64,000 bases of DNA from Deltaproteobacteria bacterium ADurb.Bin207 (lineage in GTDB: Bacteria > Myxococcota_A > Polyangia > Polyangiales > Polyangiaceae). Under the pieces are notes generated by a model that worked only from the letters and a program-made list of their open reading frames with translations, was not told where the DNA came from and made no database searches. Positions 7,449-14,476 of the stretch are shown in pieces. The stretch's first letter is position 1. Each line of letters begins with the position of its first letter. Both the position numbers and the translations under genes were made by a program. The stretch spans positions 1 through 64,000 of the forward strand of contig MWCO01000018.1 in the NCBI GenBank assembly GCA_002070115.1, in the 5' to 3' direction.

Positions 7449-9815
7449 TCATTCGTCCATCGCGTCATCTAGGACTTCTCGCAATTCCTCATCGAGTAAC
7501 CGCTCGGACCGTGCTCGCTCGGATTGGAGCCTTCGCACGCGAATGAGCTGCGATTCTCGGGTTTCCCATGCTTGTTCGGTAATTCCGACTTCCGCATGCA
7601 TGACAATGCTGCGCATCCTGTCGCGAACGAGACCAAAGTTGCGCATGGCCACATGGCCTACGACCAGCCGTGCTTCTTCATCCAACTGCTGCAGTTGAGC
7701 GTTGAACTCCCCAAGCTTGGACTCCTCGGCGGCAATCGATAGCAATAAGGCCTTGGATTTTTCATCGACCTTATGATTGATATCGCGCAACGCAGCCTGA
7801 TACCGGGCCTCGACTTCGTCGGCGGAACGCAAAAGGGGTGCAATTCTTTGCGCGTATTGGGCGGCGGAATTGCCTGCCGCTCCTCGAGACGCAAGTTCGA
7901 CCTCTTTCGCCAACAACTGCTTGTACTGCTCGCGAACAGCCTGATCGTCGAAAACAGAGGCATCATCGAAGCCTGAGGCAATTCGCCCCTGACCCGCCTG
8001 TTGTCGAAGCTCGGCCAGACGCGCCTGATACCCCGTAAGCTCTCGTTCATGAGCGCCCAATTCTTCCTGGAATTGACGGATCGAAGCTGGATCGCGAACG
8101 ACACCGCGTGAAGCACTTTCGCGAATCACTCGTTGCAAAGCGTTGACGACCGAGTTGAGCGTGTCGATTTGCAGTTGAAGCTGCTGCACTTTTTGGGATG
8201 CCGAATTCCACCGATTTTCCGCTCTATTGTCCCGTTGTTGGAAGTCCGAGGAAGAGACGGGAAGATCGAGCACTTGGGCCTGTAGCGCACGACGTTGCTG
8301 GCGAACCGAGCCGATCTCACCGGAAAGCGATGAGGGCTCTTGCGCGTCGAGAGCATTGGCGAGCACGACGCGGGCTTTGGTGATTCCATGGATGGCGCCG
8401 ATGGCGGTTTGTTGACCGGCGCGGTACTCTGGGAACGCTTTGGAACGCCCTGCCGAATTCATGACCGCATGGAGCTTTTTCAAGGCGTCTTCGGAAGTGC
8501 GAAGGAGCATTCGGGTTTGGACGACTTCGTTGACGACCGCAAAAGCTTCTGGGCCATCGTCGGCCTCGCGCGCCCATTGGATGGCGAGAGGCGGTAGATT
8601 GCCCCCCGTTTCCGCGCTGATGAGTTGGTCTTCCACGAGTTTGTCATAAAAGACGGCCGGATCATCGGAACCGGAGAGAAAGGAGGAAACACGAAGGAGT
8701 TGTGGCTCGAATTGAGAGCGGATGTCTTCGAAGGTCGTGAGCGATTTTCGGTATTGGCCGGAGCGAAGCTCGAGGTCTCCTCGCAAAAGTGAGGCTTCCG
8801 CGGTACGTTCTCCGTCCGGATCGACAAGCATGAGGATTTCGAGCGCTCGTTGGGCTCGAACAACGTCGTTCATCTGCATGTGGGTGGCTGCCACTTCGAA
8901 CAGCGCATTGCTGAACTCCGGTGACTGCCGATCGATGTGGTTATAGGCTTCGACGGCTTCGGGCCACTGATTCGTTTCGTAGTGTAGACGACCGATGGCG
9001 AGCCAACCGAGATCGACGACGTGTCGGTGCTCTTTGGTAGATGCCGGTAGCTGCGTCACCTGGCGAAAAGCTTCGATGGCGGAGGCGTAGGGTTTCGAGG
9101 ACTCTTGCGGGCTTTTCGCCGTTTCCGTAGAAGCAGCGAGAGCAGTTTTGGCTTCGCGTAGCGCAATGACCCCGAGCAAGTACCGGGCTTGGGGGTAGAA
9201 ATCACTTTGCGCCGGGACAGCCGATAAGGATGCTTTGGCGCCGGACAGATCCTGCTGGGCGAGCTGCACGCGGCCCTTGGCGTAGTACAAGAGAGGATTG
9301 GAAGGCGCCTCCCCCAATTGCTGTTTCAGATGTTCCAACGTCTCGATGTCACGAGTGCGGATGGCAATGTCCGTGAGTCGTGCGAGCGCTTTGGGGTGGA
9401 ACGCCTGCACACGCCGAGAGCGCTTGTCCTCCACAATGGTTCGGAACACACGCCGCGCCGAGGTAAGCTGCTCGGATTGGTAATAGGTTTCGCCAAGAAG
9501 AAAGAGCGCTTCGGCGTATACCGTATCGTTATTTCGGTATTTCTCGACAATTTGGCTAAAAACGACACTTGCCCGGTCGAAATCTCTTGTGAGAAGTAGT
9601 AGATTGCCGTCCGCCAGCCGCTGCTCCGCCGTTTGTTCGGGGCGTGACGCCCGCGCCATGGCATCCTGAATCGTATTGATACCGTTGCGGTACTGCGTGA
9701 TGGTACGCTGCGCGGACGCGTAAGCCTCGTCGGCGTTCTGCGCATTCGCCCCATTGACCGATGCGGTGAGGGCAAAGAAAGCGACCATCCCCACGAGGCG
9801 CGTTCGCGAGTGCAT
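7449..9815 (-). CDS. Periplasmic TPR and coiled-coil protein of the Glt-like operon
   Basis: 788 residues from the ATG with GGGGGAAAG upstream and a clean signal peptide (MHSRTRLVGMVAFFALTASV, cut near NAQ). Residues 60-400 hold TPR motifs such as AEALFLLGETYYQSEQLTSA and WLAIGRLHYETNQWPEA. From about 470 to the end the sequence is rich in Gln, Glu, Leu and Arg with heptad spacing and should form long coiled coils. The start lies one base after the stop of the upstream gene. A large TPR protein next to the AgmU-like gene is usual in deltaproteobacterial clusters of this kind. It probably stacks on the giant TPR protein in the periplasm. Confidence 0.75.
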   Translation of the reverse strand: MHSRTRLVGMVAFFALTASVNGANAQNADEAYASAQRTITQYRNGINTIQDAMARASRPEQTAEQRLADGNLLLLTRDFDRASVVFSQIVEKYRNNDTVYAEALFLLGETYYQSEQLTSARRVFRTIVEDKRSRRVQAFHPKALARLTDIAIRTRDIETLEHLKQQLGEAPSNPLLYYAKGRVQLAQQDLSGAKASLSAVPAQSDFYPQARYLLGVIALREAKTALAASTETAKSPQESSKPYASAIEAFRQVTQLPASTKEHRHVVDLGWLAIGRLHYETNQWPEAVEAYNHIDRQSPEFSNALFEVAATHMQMNDVVRAQRALEILMLVDPDGERTAEASLLRGDLELRSGQYRKSLTTFEDIRSQFEPQLLRVSSFLSGSDDPAVFYDKLVEDQLISAETGGNLPPLAIQWAREADDGPEAFAVVNEVVQTRMLLRTSEDALKKLHAVMNSAGRSKAFPEYRAGQQTAIGAIHGITKARVVLANALDAQEPSSLSGEIGSVRQQRRALQAQVLDLPVSSSDFQQRDNRAENRWNSASQKVQQLQLQIDTLNSVVNALQRVIRESASRGVVRDPASIRQFQEELGAHERELTGYQARLAELRQQAGQGRIASGFDDASVFDDQAVREQYKQLLAKEVELASRGAAGNSAAQYAQRIAPLLRSADEVEARYQAALRDINHKVDEKSKALLLSIAAEESKLGEFNAQLQQLDEEARLVVGHVAMRNFGLVRDRMRSIVMHAEVGITEQAWETRESQLIRVRRLQSERARSERLLDEELREVLDDAMDE

Positions 9816-9816
9816 G

Positions 9817-10605
9817 TCACTTTCCCCCAATCGACAGGGTTGCCTTGGCCGCGGGTTTCGGCGAAGAGGCTGGAGTACCACGGCTGTCCAGGGAACCGAC
9901 GTTTTCGATGAAGCGAACGGCGGGCCGTTGTTCCAGGGGAGTGGTTACGCCGCCTTTTTCGTACGCGATGGTTCGCAAGGTGAGGGCGTTGCCATCGGTA
10001 ATCGTAAACGAATGGCTAGAGCGCACCTCGAACTTGTACCCTCGAAGATAGGAAAAGACCCCGTAGCCGTGTCCTCGTAGTTCAAGGACGACTTGCAGCG
10101 TGTGGTCGCCCGGGGGAATGGACCCTTGGTAAATGGGGATCGTTTTTTGATCCGCTAGCGCCCCGGTATCGTCGCTGCGGTTGTACTGGACGGCTCCATC
10201 CAGGACGAAAACTGCGCGGGTCAATCGAAAAGCGCCCGACATCTCGTTGTCGAATGTGATATCCGCCCGCGCGCTTGCCGAACCACCACCAAGGATCGAA
10301 TCGGAAAGGAGCGAGAGCCGGGTATGGCTGCGCCGGATCTGTTCTTTGAGTTCATCGATACGTTGTTCCAGGTCTCGCAAGCGAATGGAATAGGTGGACC
10401 CATCCATGGTGTCGGGGGGGCCGGCAGTTGTTGCTTCTGGGGCCGATGCGGCAGGTACTGACGACGAAGCTGGGGCAGCCGAAGAGGATGCCGCGGCGCT
10501 TTCGGTTTCTTTGGGTGTTTGTGCCCCTACAGGTTTGGCCCCGAGCAAAAGCACAAGTGTCACGATAGCTATGGTTTGAGCAAGTCGCGTGATTGTCCGT
10601 GTCAT
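9817..10605 (-). CDS. Exported coiled-coil plus beta-domain protein, first gene of the Glt-like operon
   Basis: 262 residues from the ATG that begins a signal peptide (MTRTITRLAQTIAIVTLVLL, ending VGAQ); the longest frame adds 34 residues that do not look like a leader. After a Ser/Ala-rich linker (40-75) comes a short coiled coil (SIRLRDLEQRIDELKEQIRR), then a beta-rich domain of about 150 residues (ADITFDNEMSGAFRLTRAVF, PPGDHTLQVVLELRGHGYG). Similar proteins in myxobacteria are, as I recall, often misnamed dihydrolipoamide acetyltransferase because of the Ala/Pro-rich part; no lipoyl or catalytic domain is visible. It is transcribed first in the seven-gene operon. Function unknown, probably structural in the periplasm. 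Confidence 0.7.
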   Translation of the reverse strand: MTRTITRLAQTIAIVTLVLLLGAKPVGAQTPKETESAAASSSAAPASSSVPAASAPEATTAGPPDTMDGSTYSIRLRDLEQRIDELKEQIRRSHTRLSLLSDSILGGGSASARADITFDNEMSGAFRLTRAVFVLDGAVQYNRSDDTGALADQKTIPIYQGSIPPGDHTLQVVLELRGHGYGVFSYLRGYKFEVRSSHSFTITDGNALTLRTIAYEKGGVTTPLEQRPAVRFIENVGSLDSRGTPASSPKPAAKATLSIGGK

Positions 10606-10952
10606 TGTTGACCCCAATCTTCGACGGAGCAGCCCCTCGGACTGTTGTCGGCCGAGCGCATATTCGATAGACCCCCGTAATGTAAATGGGGAGGGCTCAC
10701 TTTTCAACCGTGTTCAGAGGTTGATGCAAAATCGTCCTATCCGTTGCTGTCGATCGTGACATGGTCGTTGCTTTTCCGGCCGATAGAACACTATTTTACT
10801 TGTTACCCAGACCATGAAGGCCGAACCCCGTCCTTTTCAACCCCCTGGCCGGCGGAGGGACCCACGGAAAATAATATGAGTTATCGCTTCGAATCGCACC
10901 ATCAACCACAACCTTCCGGTCGTGTTTTCTGACGACCGAATGAGGATTTGGC
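10606..10952. other. Divergent intergenic region between the Glt-like operon and the ECF sigma gene
   Basis: This 347-base stretch must hold promoters for both directions. It includes AT-rich pieces (AATAATATGAGTTATC near 10870 and ACTATTTTACTTGTTA near 10790) but no clear -35/-10 pair that I can defend. Near the sigma gene lies a 7-bp inverted repeat, listed separately. No convincing small gene was seen. Confidence 0.5.
10917..10938. promoter_or_regulatory. Perfect 7-bp inverted repeat just ahead of the ECF sigma start
   Basis: CGGTCGT at 10917-10923 pairs with ACGACCG at 10932-10938 around the 8-base loop GTTTTCTG. It ends four bases before the GAGG ribosome binding site (10942-10945) of the sigma gene, so it could be an operator for autoregulation or an mRNA hairpin that limits translation. 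There is no T-tract, so it is not a terminator. Confidence 0.5.
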
Positions 10953-11477
10953 GTGGTCGCTCGCGGAAGACAGGATGTGGCGGACGAAGTGTTGATGCTG
11001 CGTTTCCAACGCGGGGATGTGAGCGCCTTTTCTTTGTTGGTGCAGCGCCACCAAACCCCGCTTTTCAACTATATTTTGCGGATGGTCCATTCTAGGGAAG
11101 TAGCCGAACCCCTGGTCCAACAAGCCTTGATCGACATGGTTCGTGGGTCCCCCGGGTTCAAACACGATGGTGCCTTTGGCTCGTGGGCTTATGGTATCGC
11201 TCGACGAATATGCCTTCCTTACTCGACAAAAGCACAAGAAACCTCCGTAATTAGCGATAATCCTCAGCCCGGAACCGATCCCATCCTCGCGGCCCTCGAA
11301 GCCCTCCCTACGGAACAACGCGAGGTGTTTTTGCTCAAAAAAATCGCGCGTTTGTCCTTTAAAGATATCTCCGGGATGACCGATACCGATGAGCAAACCG
11401 TAAAAAGCCGAATGCGATTCGTCTTGGACCACCTCCAAGCCGTCTTGCATTCTGTCGAAGAAGATGCTTCATCGTAG
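10953..11477 (+). CDS. ECF-type RNA polymerase sigma factor
   Basis: 174 residues, GTG start with GAGG seven bases upstream. Region 2 spans about residues 15-85 (FSLLVQRHQTPLFNYILRMV, then FGSWAYGIARR) and region 4 about 110-160 (LPTEQREVFLLKKIARLSFK, then a helix-turn-helix ending EQTVKSRMRFVLDHL). There is no region 1 or 3, as expected for the extracytoplasmic-function class. The usual acidic DLVQE in region 2.2 reads PLVQQ, a modest divergence. The anti-sigma gene follows 23 bases downstream, so the pair is probably one operon and the factor is held inactive at the membrane. Divergence from the envelope-machine operon makes that operon a plausible target. Confidence 0.88.
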   Translation: MVARGRQDVADEVLMLRFQRGDVSAFSLLVQRHQTPLFNYILRMVHSREVAEPLVQQALIDMVRGSPGFKHDGAFGSWAYGIARRICLPYSTKAQETSVISDNPQPGTDPILAALEALPTEQREVFLLKKIARLSFKDISGMTDTDEQTVKSRMRFVLDHLQAVLHSVEEDASS

Positions 11478-11500
11478 TATTCTGCCGAGCGGATGAACGA

Positions 11501-12562
11501 ATGGACTGTGGACAGTTCGACCAAATCGTCATGGACTTGCTCTACGGAGAAACAAGCGAATCGTCCTCCGTGGAGGCAAAACGTCATGTCGATCAATGCG
11601 AACGATGCGCGGCCGTACTGGCGGATCTGCGAACTGCCAAGTCAACGCTGAATCTCCCCATGGAACAAGCTCCGGAAAGCATCGAGCCCAAGGTTCTCGA
11701 AGCGGCTCGACAGTATCAAAAGGAGATTCCCTGGCCGCGTCGCCTCGGTCGCTGGATTTCATGGGTTGGCGGATATGCCATGCGCCCACAACTCGCCATG
11801 GCCGCGTTGCTATTGCTCATGCTCGGCTCGAGTCTGCTCCTGATCCGTGCTCGTCCAGGCGCGGAACAAGTGGATGTAGTGCGGGTCGTGGAGCAAGGAG
11901 TACCCCAACCCGAAACCTTGGAAGGAAGCCATGCGATCGAGCCGCACCAATTGCCTCCTTCCGAAGATGAACCGTTGGATCGTCGAAAAGATAGTCGAAA
12001 TGGTACCGTGGAACCCCCGGACACGGCTCGTACCAAGACGTCGAAGGCTGAAGCTGACGCCCCTTCGACCGCCCCAACCTCATCCACCGCACCACCGGCA
12101 GCCGATGGATTCTCGGATGCCATGGCGATGTATCGAGCCAAAGACTACGCCAACGCGTACCGCGCTTTCGATCAGGTGGTTTTGAAAGGCGGCCCCAATG
12201 CACCCGCGGCCGCGTTATTGGCTGCCAAATCCGTTCGTGCCAGTTCCGGTTGCGCCCACGCGCTTCCGCGCTTCGAATCGGTTTCTTCACGCTATGCCGG
12301 ATCGTCCGAAGCGATCGAAGCCAGATGGGAGACGGCTTCCTGTGCGAGGATCATAGGGGACTTGACACGGGCTCGATTGATCTACAGGGACCTCGCCCAA
12401 ATCGAAGGGTTGCGGGAACGAGCGGAAAACGAATTGGCCCGTATCTCCACCGGAAGCACCCCACCACGGATTCCTCCACCCTCGACCCCCGATGTCGGCC
12501 GGACGGATGTTCCCGGCAACCCAACTCCTCCCCCATCGACCAGCTCCCCGCAGGACCAATGA
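11501..12562 (+). CDS. Zinc-finger anti-sigma factor with long periplasmic TPR-like domain
   Basis: 353 residues. The N-terminal 50 residues carry the anti-sigma zinc motif (H-x3-C-x2-C, HVDQCERC near residue 28). A single transmembrane helix lies near residues 97-117 (MAALLLLMLGSSLLLI). The rest is outside the cytoplasm: a Pro/Ser/Thr-rich linker (about 130-200), then a helical segment with TPR character (FSDAMAMYRAKDYANAYRAF, and ARLIYRDLAQIEGLRERAE), and a Pro/Thr tail. Typical anti-sigma factors of this class are about 200-250 residues, so the periplasmic sensor part is unusually long. It likely binds the neighbouring ECF sigma factor and releases it when the envelope state changes. Given the TPR machine next door, direct sensing of it is possible but only inferred. 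Confidence 0.8.
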   Translation: MDCGQFDQIVMDLLYGETSESSSVEAKRHVDQCERCAAVLADLRTAKSTLNLPMEQAPESIEPKVLEAARQYQKEIPWPRRLGRWISWVGGYAMRPQLAMAALLLLMLGSSLLLIRARPGAEQVDVVRVVEQGVPQPETLEGSHAIEPHQLPPSEDEPLDRRKDSRNGTVEPPDTARTKTSKAEADAPSTAPTSSTAPPAADGFSDAMAMYRAKDYANAYRAFDQVVLKGGPNAPAAALLAAKSVRASSGCAHALPRFESVSSRYAGSSEAIEARWETASCARIIGDLTRARLIYRDLAQIEGLRERAENELARISTGSTPPRIPPPSTPDVGRTDVPGNPTPPPSTSSPQDQ

Positions 12563-12608
12563 TGGCAAGGCTCTTTCACCCGATTCATCCACACGCTAGA
12601 CTTCCTGC

Positions 12609-14390
12609 ATGAATCGTCGGTTCGGTGTGGCTTGCGCCATGCTCGCCCTTTCCATGTCCTGTGCCCGCCATGATCCGCATCAGGTGTCCGGCATTGGCGT
12701 TCGACTCAATTCCCCCCGTACACTTTTGGATGGGGTCGATACGGTCACTCTGTCTATCGTTGATGCCCACGAGCTTGGCGTGGTTTGCTCGGAAAACTCG
12801 GGCCTCGTAACCGTCGGTGAACTGAAATCGGGGCTCCTTTCCATCGACCTCCAAGCGCAAGAAGAAGTTGTCAAAGTGCCGCTGTCGCGCACGATGCCCA
12901 ACGGTGCACCTTGCCCGAACCAAGGCGTATTTTGCTCCGATGAAATCACACTTCCCACCGATCCTTCCAAACTCCTTGTGTTTCAAGCGGAAGGACGAGC
13001 GGGGACAACTCCTGTTGCGGTTGGATGTACGACAGCGGCCGTCAATTCCGACCCGTTTTATGTGAATTTATCGATGTTTCGTTATGTGAAACCAGCGATT
13101 TGTGGAAACGGATCGCTGGAAGTGGGAGAGCAATGCGAAAGGGGTGAAATCAATTGCGACGATCTGTGCCGAACGGTCGAGTTCTTAATCTCCACCGACC
13201 ATGAGGGGCCATCGAACCAGCGCATCGAAAACGCTCCCCCAGGAAGTAAACAAGGCGTTCGCATGGCTTGGAGTCATGCGCCCCAAGCCGCCAATCCCAG
13301 TCCCCTTCATCTGGTTTTCGGCGATACGAATTACGGCAAAACAGGGACGGGACCGGAGATCAATTATCGACAGCTTGGGCAACACGCCGAACCCATCGAA
13401 TACCCGCCGCTTTTATCCTCGCAGATCCGCTTGCCGTTGCTGGGAGCGAAAACTCCAGGATTCGATCAGCGCCCCCGCACCCAGGCCGCCGCCGCGATCG
13501 GGCTCATGTCCGACGGCTCTTTTGTCGTGGCTTACGAAGATGACCGCCTAAGCACCGGTCCCAATATCTCGTTTACCCCGATCTCGATGGATGCGTCACT
13601 GCCGCGAAGCGATGAAGTATCCATCAATACCCTCGGCGTCGATGCTTCTGGCAGTCCCGCCGTGGCTGGAGGACCCACGGACCGGGCGCTGGTCGCTTGG
13701 GTCGACCAGGCAGGACGTCGAATTCGGGCTCGGATATGGGCCGTGACGGGTTGGATCTCTTCCTCGGAAACAACCTTGTCGGCGCAAGAAGGTGATTCCC
13801 CTCGTATCGCGGGTTGGAACGAGGGGTGGGTGGTGGTCTGGCATGGCCGCTCGAAACAGGACAACGACGACATCATGGCGGTGCGGATTTCTCAAACTGG
13901 AGAAGTGGGAGCACCGTTTTCCGTGAATACCGAGACGAAAGATGTGCAGCAACAACCCGATGTCGCTGCCCTTCCCACGGGAGAAGTTGCCGTGGTGTGG
14001 AACAGCGCCGGACGTATTTTCTTGCAACGTTTTGATGCATCAGGGCAACCGATCGCTGGCGATCAGTCCGCGCCCGTCAACGATGATTCCGCGATGGGCG
14101 AAAACCCGGCGATCGCGGCTTCACCGTTGGCTGCTGGTTTTTTCGCGATATCGTGGCAGACTGCCGCAGGGATTCGCGCCCGTCTCATCGATCGATCTGG
14201 CGATTACTTACCCAATGCAGTGGATGGTCAGACGGGATCCTTTTTGGTTAATCGCGACGATGTGAACGGAATGCGCTCCCATCCTTCGGTCGCGATCGGT
14301 GGTGCGGGCCATATCGTTTTCGCATGGGAGGATAGCGCAGCCGACCATAGCGGGATATACGCGCGACGGTTTCCCTTGCCCGTTCGCTGA
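12609..14390 (+). CDS. Large lipoprotein with Cys-rich insert and beta-propeller-like repeats
   Basis: 593 residues. The signal peptide ends in a lipobox (SMSC, Cys at about 18). Residues 165-190 hold a myxobacterial Cys-rich motif (CGNGSLEVGEQC then CDDLC). From about 240 onward there are repeated units of the form G-x-VVAYEDD, ALVAWVDQAGRRIRAR, WVVVWHGRSKQDNDDIMAVR, VAVVWNSAGRIFLQRFDASG and IVFAWEDSAADHSGIYARR, which suggest a six- or seven-bladed propeller like those seen in surface proteins of this phylum. It lies 46 bases downstream of the anti-sigma gene, in the same direction. No enzymatic motif is seen. Probably a surface lipoprotein of unknown partner. Confidence 0.75.
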   Translation: MNRRFGVACAMLALSMSCARHDPHQVSGIGVRLNSPRTLLDGVDTVTLSIVDAHELGVVCSENSGLVTVGELKSGLLSIDLQAQEEVVKVPLSRTMPNGAPCPNQGVFCSDEITLPTDPSKLLVFQAEGRAGTTPVAVGCTTAAVNSDPFYVNLSMFRYVKPAICGNGSLEVGEQCERGEINCDDLCRTVEFLISTDHEGPSNQRIENAPPGSKQGVRMAWSHAPQAANPSPLHLVFGDTNYGKTGTGPEINYRQLGQHAEPIEYPPLLSSQIRLPLLGAKTPGFDQRPRTQAAAAIGLMSDGSFVVAYEDDRLSTGPNISFTPISMDASLPRSDEVSINTLGVDASGSPAVAGGPTDRALVAWVDQAGRRIRARIWAVTGWISSSETTLSAQEGDSPRIAGWNEGWVVVWHGRSKQDNDDIMAVRISQTGEVGAPFSVNTETKDVQQQPDVAALPTGEVAVVWNSAGRIFLQRFDASGQPIAGDQSAPVNDDSAMGENPAIAASPLAAGFFAISWQTAAGIRARLIDRSGDYLPNAVDGQTGSFLVNRDDVNGMRSHPSVAIGGAGHIVFAWEDSAADHSGIYARRFPLPVR

Positions 14391-14476
14391 TGGCAAGAGC
14401 GCCGCGAAGGCGAACGTCCACCACAAGCGCCTGCCGCAAGAAGGCTGGACTTCCCAGCGCCAACCTACGCTTGACA

